Assembly (NCBI GenBank): GCA_937893145.1
Contig: CALBJW010000203.1
Span: 1 to 57,092 of the forward strand
Reading direction: 5' to 3'
DNA: 57,092 bases
Origin: an uncultured Prevotellaceae bacterium
Lineage (GTDB): Bacteria > Bacteroidota > Bacteroidia > Bacteroidales > Bacteroidaceae
The position numbers were made by a program, and so were the translations under genes. Positions 35,916-42,775 of this stretch are shown here, piece by piece (within the stretch, counting starts at the first letter, position 1; the number at the start of each line of letters is the position of its first letter). The notes under the pieces were generated by a model. That model had not been told where the DNA came from and ran no database searches. It worked only from the letters and a program-made list of their open reading frames with translations.

Positions 35916-37437
35916 TATATGGAAACCCTTTGCAATCACCTTGCTTACCATCGTGATTCTTTTGGGTATGTTCTATTTGCCACGAATACAAGTTGGCGAA
36001 ACCATTCTTCGTCGTGTCAACATACTTTCGGAAGTGCAAAGACGTGACAGCAATGGAGACATCATTGCCGAGACTCTTGCTGATGAATCAGAAGGTATTA
36101 TTGAACAAAGATTTGACAGTACAGCTACGGCTGTGAAAGCAAAGGCATACGTTGATAGTATTCCTGAGGGTATGATACCAATTGAAGACTTCTCTATCTC
36201 AGGCACACCTATCATGGACCGTTTCTATTCAGCACTTCATCAGGCAAAGGAACGTCCAGTTCGTATTGCATACTACGGCGATTCATACATCGAAGGCGAT
36301 ATCATCACAGAGTCGCTCCGCGAATTCTTCCAACAGGAATACGGAGGATGCGGTGTTGGTTTTGTCGATATTCAAAGCATCACATCTGGATTCCGCCAGA
36401 CTGTGGTTGCAAACGCAAAAGGTTGGGAGGATCACAACGCCAATGATGTTGGCAAACCATTCAACAACTCCTATCAAGGTATCAACGGTAGGTACTTCAT
36501 CGGAACAAATGGTTCAATGGAGTTGAGAGGACAGAAACGCAAGTATGCTGCCCATCTCGACACTGCAAAGGTGGCAACAATATATTTCACTGCAGGACCA
36601 GGACTTGCCATATCTGCAAGTGTTAATGGTGAACAATTCCACGACATCTATCACGACGGCAACGAACCTGATGTAGAAGAAGATGTGCGTTTAGTAACAG
36701 ACATGCACATCAACACCTACTACAACGAGGACTCAACTATCGTGACATACGACACAACCTTCACTACTCGTGAGGTTCGCACCATCGTTGGTCATCAGGA
36801 ACAAGGCAGCATAAACCATAAGTCCGTTAGGGGCAATATAGGTTCTTTCCGTATGTCAGTCTCGAATGGCGCATCGTCTCGTTTCTATGGAGTAGCACTT
36901 GATGGCACAAAGGGCATCACACTCGACAATTTCTCTATGCGTGGCTCTAACGGATGCTTCATTCAGGACATTCCACTTAAGACACTCAAGTCATTCAATC
37001 ACATTCGCCCTTACGACCTTATCGTAGTTCACTTCGGACTCAACACTGCCAATCGCAAGCAGAAAGACTACTCTAACTACATAAGCAAGATGTCAAAGAG
37101 CATCAATAATCTCAAGGAGGCATTCCCTGATGCAGCCATACTTGTCATCTCGGTTGGCGACCGTGAGGAGAAGAATGCAGACGGAGAGATGCACACTATG
37201 CGAGGTGTTCGCGAACTCGTATCGTTCCAGCGTAAGATGGCAGCAAACACTCATGTTGCATTCTGGAACCTATACGAGGCAATGGGTGGTGATGGCTCTA
37301 TACGCGATATGGTTGAAAAGAAACAGGCAAACCTCGACTACACCCACATCAACTTTGCGGGTGGTAAGCGTATTGCCAAGATTCTGTTTGATGTGCTGCA
37401 GAATGGTAAGACAAACTATGATGGTAGAAAAGAATAA
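35905..37437 (+). CDS. SGNH/GDSL-type hydrolase, membrane-anchored (first)
   Basis: I start at the ATG at 35905, which overlaps the 3' end of the 7TM-HD gene by 11 bases; the frame is open 45 bases further up, but that would add a long N-terminus before the membrane segment. The 510 residues have a signal anchor at about 7-24, a low-complexity linker, and an SGNH domain with block I YYGDSYIEGD (G125-D126-S127), a likely block III Asn in VVHFGLNTANR, and the catalytic Asp/His in LDYTHINFAGGKRIAKIL. A beta-rich insert (about 215-330) separates these blocks. With the next two genes it probably forms an O-acylation/deacylation set acting on a cell-surface polymer. The substrate is unknown. Confidence 0.82.
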   Translation: MKNNIWKPFAITLLTIVILLGMFYLPRIQVGETILRRVNILSEVQRRDSNGDIIAETLADESEGIIEQRFDSTATAVKAKAYVDSIPEGMIPIEDFSISGTPIMDRFYSALHQAKERPVRIAYYGDSYIEGDIITESLREFFQQEYGGCGVGFVDIQSITSGFRQTVVANAKGWEDHNANDVGKPFNNSYQGINGRYFIGTNGSMELRGQKRKYAAHLDTAKVATIYFTAGPGLAISASVNGEQFHDIYHDGNEPDVEEDVRLVTDMHINTYYNEDSTIVTYDTTFTTREVRTIVGHQEQGSINHKSVRGNIGSFRMSVSNGASSRFYGVALDGTKGITLDNFSMRGSNGCFIQDIPLKTLKSFNHIRPYDLIVVHFGLNTANRKQKDYSNYISKMSKSINNLKEAFPDAAILVISVGDREEKNADGEMHTMRGVRELVSFQRKMAANTHVAFWNLYEAMGGDGSIRDMVEKKQANLDYTHINFAGGKRIAKILFDVLQNGKTNYDGRKE

Positions 37438-37442
37438 CTCTG

Positions 37443-38390
37443 ATGACGAATAAAGAAAAGAAAACATATAGCACTAATCGTTTGCAACGCATACTCTGCG
37501 TGGCAGCATTTGTTGTGCTTCATGCGTTATTCTCATCGGTGCTATCACCATTGTTAGCCCAACATCTGTGGACTCCGTTCCCTTCTTCCTTCAAGAATGT
37601 TCACGAGAACGAACTTATCGAACCAAGAGGACTGTCACCTGTATTCGAGAAACTGCACGCGAAGCAGCATGTCAAGGTGATGCAGATTGGAGATTCGCAC
37701 ACACGAGGCAACTACTACCCTCGTGCTGTGGAAGCAAAGCTTAAAAACTACTTCCCAACACTATCGTTTGCATACCACGGAATAAATGGTGCTTGGGCAC
37801 GAAGATTCTGCGATGCCGACATGATACAACGCGTGGCGAATGAGAAACCAGACTTGGTTATTATCTCGTTTGGTACGAACGAAGCTCACGGCAGCAACCT
37901 TGAGCAATCTGTTCACCATCAGACTCTCTCAACCCTTACAAGCAGAATAGCAGAGCGCTGTCCAGGTGTCACATTCCTCTTCACCACTCCGCCGGGCTCG
38001 TTCATCTCAAAGACCATTGGCAGTTATACCACAGGCAGAGGAAGGCACCGTCGCACTCACTACAACACAACCAAGACGCGCAACGAAAACACAACTAAAG
38101 TTGCACAAAGCATAGTGAACTACGGACGCTCTCACAATATCGCCGTATGGGACCTTTACAACATCGCAGGTGGTCCAACACATGCTTGCATCAACTGGCG
38201 CGATGCAGGTCTTATGGCAATAGACCAGATTCACTACACCGCTAACGCATACCAACTTCAGGGGAAACTGTTGGCAGAAGCAATATACAAGGCTTATATC
38301 GAAACTCCTGCTATTGGTTCACAAACAAGGATGAACCACACTCCTACACCTAAGGAGCAGAAACCTCACATGAGTCTTAAAGGATTTTAA
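37443..38390 (+). CDS. SGNH/GDSL-type hydrolase, membrane-anchored (second)
   Basis: A 315-residue protein with a signal anchor at about 15-38 and a compact SGNH domain: block I MQIGDSHTRGN (G83-D84-S85), a Gly in HGINGAWARRF, the Asn block ISFGTNEAHGSN, and the catalytic Asp/His in IDQIHYTANAYQLQGKLLAEAI. Five bases separate it from the first SGNH gene and 12 from the MBOAT gene. SGNH proteins paired with MBOAT acyltransferases act as periplasmic transferases or esterases, for example PatB with PatA on peptidoglycan, and this pair may work the same way. The substrate cannot be read from sequence. Confidence 0.85.
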   Translation: MTNKEKKTYSTNRLQRILCVAAFVVLHALFSSVLSPLLAQHLWTPFPSSFKNVHENELIEPRGLSPVFEKLHAKQHVKVMQIGDSHTRGNYYPRAVEAKLKNYFPTLSFAYHGINGAWARRFCDADMIQRVANEKPDLVIISFGTNEAHGSNLEQSVHHQTLSTLTSRIAERCPGVTFLFTTPPGSFISKTIGSYTTGRGRHRRTHYNTTKTRNENTTKVAQSIVNYGRSHNIAVWDLYNIAGGPTHACINWRDAGLMAIDQIHYTANAYQLQGKLLAEAIYKAYIETPAIGSQTRMNHTPTPKEQKPHMSLKGF

Positions 38391-38402
38391 TCACAAAAGA
38401 AA

Positions 38403-39941
38403 ATGTTTGACATAGATTTCTCAAGAGTATTAACTCTTCTCACATACGACCCTTCATCGCCAATGATTTTCTCATCTGGCACATTCCTTTTCTTATTTTT
38501 AGGGTTCAGTCTCATATACTGTCTTTTGCAGAAGACAGACACGTTGCGTATTCTGTTTGTAACGTTCTTCTCATACTATTTCTATTATAAGAGCAGCGGC
38601 ATCTACTTCTTCCTCCTTGCAGTAGTGACCATATCCGACTATTTCATTGCCCACGGAATACACAAATCGCTTTCGAAGCAAACAGAAGGCAAGAAGAAAC
38701 ATCCTATAGGTGCTATTATCGGAATAACGGCATCCATCATCATCGACCTTTCGCTGCTTGCATACTTCAAATACACCAATTTCTTTGGTTCGTTAGTATT
38801 CGCAGACTGGAAGCACCTCGACATATTCCTCCCTGTGGGAGTTAGTTTCTTCACATTCCAGTCGCTTTCATATACTATAGATGTATATAGAGGCACAATC
38901 AAACCACTCAACCGACTGCTCGACTATGCTTTCTATGTTAGTTTCTTCCCACAACTTGTAGCAGGACCTATCGTGCGAGCACGTGACTTCATACCGCAGA
39001 TTCGCCGCCCTCTGACAGTGACAAACATGATGATAGGAAATGGTTTGTTCCTCATCATAGCAGGTCTGTTCAAGAAAGCAATCATCTCGGACTACATATC
39101 AGTAAACTTTGTAGAACGAATCTTCGACCAGCCATCACTCTATTCTGGCATAGAGAACCTCCTTGCTGTGTATGGATATACCCTCCAGATATATTGCGAC
39201 TTCTCTGGCTATTCAGACATGGCGATTGGTATTGCACTCCTGCTTGGCTTTGAGTTCCCTAAGAACTTCGACAATCCATATCGCTCACGCTCTATCACAG
39301 AGTTCTGGAGACGCTGGCACATCTCGCTGTCGAGCTGGCTCAAGGACTACCTATATATATCGCTTGGAGGAAATAGACACGGGAAGCTGCGCCAGTACAT
39401 AAACCTGTTCATCACAATGCTTCTTGGAGGCTTGTGGCATGGTGCTTCGTTCAACTTCATCCTTTGGGGAGCAATACATGGCATATTGTTGGCTATAGAC
39501 AAGATGTGGCATTCGATATGTCCAAAACTATCTCCGCTAAGTTACATTCCAAAAAAAGGACAAGAAACACAAAAGGTGGGATTCCTGGGTTCTGCTCTTT
39601 CCTTCCTCAGCGGTTTCATCACTTTCCACCTCGTTGCAATGTTGTGGGTATTGTTCCGCGCCCCATCGTTCAAGACAGTTCAAGAACTGATAACCCAGAT
39701 ATTTACAGCGTTCCACCCTAATGTACTCGGGCAATGGGTTTCATCGTATTGGGGCGTAGCACTCCTATTGGTTCTTGGTTATGTGCTTCATTTCTTGCCT
39801 TCTTCATGGTCAAATCAAACACGAAAGGCAGTAACATATATGCCAATGCCATTGCAGGCACTCGTATTGGTAATAATCATTTGGATAGTTATCCAAATCA
39901 AGAGTTCAGACATCCAACCATTCATTTACTTCCAGTTCTAA
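38403..39941 (+). CDS. MBOAT-family membrane O-acyltransferase (AlgI/DltB/PatA-like)
   Basis: A 512-residue protein with about 11-12 membrane segments. MBOAT hallmarks are present: the YFKYTNFF segment near 121, LPVGVSFFTFQSLSYTIDVY (143-162), FFPQLVAGPIVRARDF, YCDFSGYSDMAIG, the TEFWRRWHISLSSWLKDYLY block (H306) and the active-site type histidine H346 in GGLWHGASFNFILWGAIHG. The family moves acyl groups across the membrane to SGNH partners such as the two genes upstream. It is the last gene of the thrA-initiated run and is followed by a hairpin-forming G-rich repeat at 39946-39980. Confidence 0.92.
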   Translation: MFDIDFSRVLTLLTYDPSSPMIFSSGTFLFLFLGFSLIYCLLQKTDTLRILFVTFFSYYFYYKSSGIYFFLLAVVTISDYFIAHGIHKSLSKQTEGKKKHPIGAIIGITASIIIDLSLLAYFKYTNFFGSLVFADWKHLDIFLPVGVSFFTFQSLSYTIDVYRGTIKPLNRLLDYAFYVSFFPQLVAGPIVRARDFIPQIRRPLTVTNMMIGNGLFLIIAGLFKKAIISDYISVNFVERIFDQPSLYSGIENLLAVYGYTLQIYCDFSGYSDMAIGIALLLGFEFPKNFDNPYRSRSITEFWRRWHISLSSWLKDYLYISLGGNRHGKLRQYINLFITMLLGGLWHGASFNFILWGAIHGILLAIDKMWHSICPKLSPLSYIPKKGQETQKVGFLGSALSFLSGFITFHLVAMLWVLFRAPSFKTVQELITQIFTAFHPNVLGQWVSSYWGVALLLVLGYVLHFLPSSWSNQTRKAVTYMPMPLQALVLVIIIWIVIQIKSSDIQPFIYFQF

Positions 39942-39945
39942 GAAA

Positions 39946-39980
39946 CCTCCTCCTATCCTCCCCCAAAAGGGGAGGGATGG
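39946..39980 (-). repeat. G-rich palindromic (REP-like) repeat, copy D
   Basis: Reading the minus strand: a hairpin CTCCCC/GGGGGAG with loop TTTT, then the purine tail GATAGGAGGAGG. It starts 5 bases past the MBOAT stop and may also serve as a transcription terminator. Confidence 0.65.
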
Positions 39981-39998
39981 AATAATAAAAAGATTTTT

Positions 39999-40045
39999 GG
40001 TTGCAAATACATAGACTTTGAAAAAAAAGTCTTATATTTGCAACC
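39999..40045. promoter_or_regulatory. 47-bp inverted repeat over the DUF4332 promoter
   Basis: GGTTGCAAATA (39999-40009) and TATTTGCAACC (40035-40045) are perfect 11-bp arms, and inside them AGACTTT (40013-40019) pairs with AAAGTCT (40026-40032). The plus-strand -7 box TATATTTG (40033-40040) lies in the right arm, 59 bases before the ATG at 40099. It could be an operator, an mRNA hairpin from an earlier promoter, or a terminator for the upstream operon. Confidence 0.7.
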
Positions 40046-40098
40046 AATAGTTTTATTACACATATATAATCTCATAACTTAACCCAAAAACTAATCTT

Positions 40099-40506
40099 AT
40101 GGCTTACAAAATTATCGACGTAGAAGGTATTGGACCTGTCTATGCAGAAAAGCTTCAGGCAGCAGGCATCAAGACAACAGAAGAGTATCTTGAGAAGTGT
40201 GCAACTCCAGCAGGTCGCAAGGCACTTGCAGAGGAAACAGAGATTTCTCCAAAGCTTATCCTCAAGTGGGCAAACCACTCAGACCTCTTCCGTATCAAGG
40301 GCATCGCAAGTCAGTTTGCAGAACTCCTCGAGGCTGCAGGTGTTGACACAGTTAAGGAATTCCGTCATCGTGTAGCAGCAAACCTCCAGCCAAAACTCGT
40401 AGAGGTAAACGAAGAGAAGAAGCTCTGCAAGCGTGTACCTGCTGTCAGCGAACTTGAAGCAATGATTGCTCAGGCTAAGGAACTTGAACCTGTGCTTACA
40501 TACTAA
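40099..40506 (+). CDS. DUF4332 protein with helix-hairpin-helix-like motifs
   Basis: A 135-residue soluble protein. It has two helix-hairpin-helix-like segments, IDVEGIGPVYAEKLQAAGIK near residue 6 and RIKGIASQFAELLEAAGVDT near 75, of the kind that bind DNA non-specifically, as in RadC, UvrC or ligase tails. The overall pattern fits the DUF4332 family. No catalytic residues are evident and its role is unknown. It has its own promoter box inside a striking inverted repeat and its own terminator, so it is expressed alone. Codons are those of a well-expressed gene. Confidence 0.85.
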   Translation: MAYKIIDVEGIGPVYAEKLQAAGIKTTEEYLEKCATPAGRKALAEETEISPKLILKWANHSDLFRIKGIASQFAELLEAAGVDTVKEFRHRVAANLQPKLVEVNEEKKLCKRVPAVSELEAMIAQAKELEPVLTY

Positions 40507-40536
40507 GCAACATTCTCTTTTCCTTATTTTAAAAAT

Positions 40537-40568
40537 AATCCCTCGATGCCGAAGCACCGAGGGATTTT
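40537..40568 (+). terminator. Terminator of the DUF4332 gene
   Basis: AATCCCTCG (40537-40545) pairs with CGAGGGATT, and TGC/GCA closes the loop after one mismatch, followed by TTTT. It may also serve the minus-strand gene ending at 40590. Confidence 0.85.
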
Positions 40569-40589
40569 CATTATTGTATGGATTGATTA

Positions 40590-40781
40590 TTACCAAACAA
40601 GACGACCTGGATCTACAGAAGCAATACCCTTGCCCTCTGCGTACTTAGGAACAGCGCCGAAGTTTGTTGGCTGACCGTTTTCGTCAAGACCACCCTGTTT
40701 CATTACACCACTTGTAGTGATAACATCCTTAGCCTCGTAACGGATTACATTAACGATAGGCATTTCGATTGACTTTTTCAT
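40590..40781 (-). CDS. Small protein of unknown function (63 residues)
   Basis: Starts MKKSIEMPIVNVIRYEAKDV and ends KGIASVDPGRLVW. It has no signal peptide or membrane segment. The mid part (TTSGVMKQGGLDENGQPTNF) is polar and probably disordered. The initiation context is A-rich, codon use is like that of the neighbours, and the stop abuts the shared terminator, so I think it is a real gene. It lies 55 bases after the secreted protein gene on the same strand and may be co-transcribed with it. I do not recognise the family. Confidence 0.6.
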   Translation of the reverse strand: MKKSIEMPIVNVIRYEAKDVITTSGVMKQGGLDENGQPTNFGAVPKYAEGKGIASVDPGRLVW

Positions 40782-40836
40782 ATCTTATCTAAAAATTTTA
40801 TTCGTTAAACTTTGAATTACTTAAGAGACTTTGGAA

Positions 40837-42336
40837 TTACTTGTTGAAGTACTTCTTACCGTTTACGATAACGAAGCCCTTAGCGTTTGGAGCTACGCGA
40901 ACACCCTGGAGGTTGTAAGCTGGAGCGATTGTTGTAACTGCCTCAACGTTGTTGATTGCTGTAGCATTCTTAGAAAGGATAGAGATAGACTTAGCGTTTA
41001 CTTCTACACCTTCTGGACGACCGAACCAAGCACGGAATGGCTTAACGATCATAAAGTTACGTTCTGCATAACCAGCATTCCAGAACTGATCCATAGCGAT
41101 AGCATACTGATCCATGCCGATATTCTCTTCCTTGAATGTACCATTGAGGATACTGCCTGTGCGTGGAGCTGTTGCAACACTAACATTTTCAGCATTGATT
41201 TCGATATCACCATTAGCCCAAGCGATAACAGACTGGCCTGCAGCAACACCATCAGCCTCAATCTTATTAGTTGTTACGTAACCTTCTGTGAGTGTAGAAA
41301 CATCTATATCTTCTATCTGCGCATTGATGTCAGAAGTGTTATAATCGAATGGGATACAAACTGTAGCATAACGGTAACTCATTGGACGCTTGTAAGAAGC
41401 CTTAGCAGCTGTGAGACCTTCACGCTTGAGGTTCCAAGTGCACTTAGAATCGTAATTCTGACCACCCTGTGGGTCACCCTCAATCAATGGGTCAACTACG
41501 ATGAGGTTATTGATAACGTCGTCAACGAGAACATTGTGTGAACCATTGTACTGACCTTCGTTAGCCTCGATAAGAGTGTTAGGGTTTGGAGTAATGATTT
41601 CTGTTGCACCATTAAGACCTGTAACTTCTGTGATGTCAACGATAGCAACATTGTCTGGGTTGAGTACATCATCATCAGAATCACCACCACGAATAGCGAT
41701 AGCTTCTTCGAGCTTCTGAGAAATCTCACCTTCATTCCAGTCACCACCGAATACTACTTCATTATCTTCTGTAGCATAAACTGTCTGAATTGCGGCCTTC
41801 TCTACGATAGTGTAAGTAAATGTTACAAACTGAACCTGAGCAGCACCACTCAACCAACGACCTTGAATATCAACAAGGTGAATTTCACCACCTGTCAAAT
41901 CTTCAGAAGGACCAAAGAGCTTATCTCCACTAACTGTTACATCGTCCCATCTACCGAGGTCGAAAAATTCGTTTCTAAAAATCAAATTTGGACGAGGCAT
42001 GTAGTTAGTCTGTGCAGTAACAGCTGTACCGTTACCTTCACCACGACCATAGAATCTTACTGATTCAATCTTGATTGTCTTTGAAGGATCTGCAACTTCC
42101 CATGTGAGATATGCGTCCTTATTTGCATCAATCATCCATACAGGTTCCCAGTGTCTGATTAAATGAAATTCTTCCCAACGAACACCTGAAAACTTGAAAG
42201 TAACAATACCATCCGAGAGAGTTGGATTGCTTGTACGAACATCCTCAGCAGAGAACTTTGTTGTCTTTGTCTGAGCTGTTGCCACGCCTACCATACACAT
42301 GAATGCGAGGGCGAGAATTGAGTAAAACTTTTTCAT
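40837..42336 (-). CDS. Secreted protein with a Prevotella-type C-terminal signature
   Basis: A 499-residue protein with a clear signal peptide (MKKFYSILALAFMCMVGVAT, cut near AQT). The first 180 residues look like a beta-sandwich, possibly a galactose-binding-like fold (FKFSGVRWEEFHLI, then WEVADPSKTIKIESVRFYG). The middle is rich in Asn and Asp. The C-terminus (AYNLQGVRVAPNAKGFVIVN, then GKKYFNK) is the short beta module that ends many secreted proteins of Prevotella and relatives and resembles type IX secretion sorting signals. A surface or secreted location is therefore likely. No enzymatic motif is seen. A promoter box lies at 42402-42409. Confidence 0.8.
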   Translation of the reverse strand: MKKFYSILALAFMCMVGVATAQTKTTKFSAEDVRTSNPTLSDGIVTFKFSGVRWEEFHLIRHWEPVWMIDANKDAYLTWEVADPSKTIKIESVRFYGRGEGNGTAVTAQTNYMPRPNLIFRNEFFDLGRWDDVTVSGDKLFGPSEDLTGGEIHLVDIQGRWLSGAAQVQFVTFTYTIVEKAAIQTVYATEDNEVVFGGDWNEGEISQKLEEAIAIRGGDSDDDVLNPDNVAIVDITEVTGLNGATEIITPNPNTLIEANEGQYNGSHNVLVDDVINNLIVVDPLIEGDPQGGQNYDSKCTWNLKREGLTAAKASYKRPMSYRYATVCIPFDYNTSDINAQIEDIDVSTLTEGYVTTNKIEADGVAAGQSVIAWANGDIEINAENVSVATAPRTGSILNGTFKEENIGMDQYAIAMDQFWNAGYAERNFMIVKPFRAWFGRPEGVEVNAKSISILSKNATAINNVEAVTTIAPAYNLQGVRVAPNAKGFVIVNGKKYFNK

Positions 42337-42401
42337 TTTTAATTGAATTTTGTTAGTTAAAACTTATAAAATTTATCTCATTTTTTCTTAACATACATTG
42401 G

Positions 42402-42409
42402 CAAAGATA
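42402..42409 (-). promoter_or_regulatory. Promoter -7 box of the secreted protein gene
   Basis: Minus strand reads TATCTTTG, matching TAnnTTTG, 66 bases upstream of the start at 42336. Confidence 0.6.
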
Positions 42410-42641
42410 GGGATTATATATAATATGTACAAGAAAATTTAAGAAAAAAATGCAATTATTAGCGAATTTTCTTCGTTTTATACACAAAATATACAAATTA
42501 CGAATACGCAGATTGCATATCACAACTTATTAAATTTTATTGGATTTCAACGTCAAACGTTCAAAACATAAAATCATGACACTTTGGTAAGAAGAACTCT
42601 TCATACGGTAGGATAACACCTTTTAAATAATAATACCAATC
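42410..42641. other. AT-rich intergenic DNA, no gene seen
   Basis: Low-GC spacer between the secreted protein gene and the repeats that follow the six-gene operon. No reading frame of note and no strong hairpin. Confidence 0.5.
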
Positions 42642-42728
42642 ACAAACATGCGGTCAACTTAACTCAAACATGCGGAGGAATGTACCAAATCATGCGGAGG
42701 AATGGGCTCAAACATGCAGAGGTTTTGC
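42642..42728. repeat. Four-unit 22-bp tandem repeat
   Basis: CATGCGG (CATGCAG in the last unit) recurs at 42647, 42669, 42691 and 42713, an exact 22-bp period. The fuller unit is CTCAAACATGCGGAGGAATG. The last unit also pairs with a downstream inverted copy (GCACGTTTGAG at 42740-42750), which may form the operon terminator. The array ends about 50 bases from the stop codon of the PBP-like gene. Confidence 0.85.
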
Positions 42729-42775
42729 GGTAAACCACTGCACGTTTGAGAAAATTCACGATTTTTTATCTTGCA

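Noticed and set aside
42642..42728. CRISPR array
   Set aside because: Units are directly adjacent with no unique spacers and no cas genes nearby.
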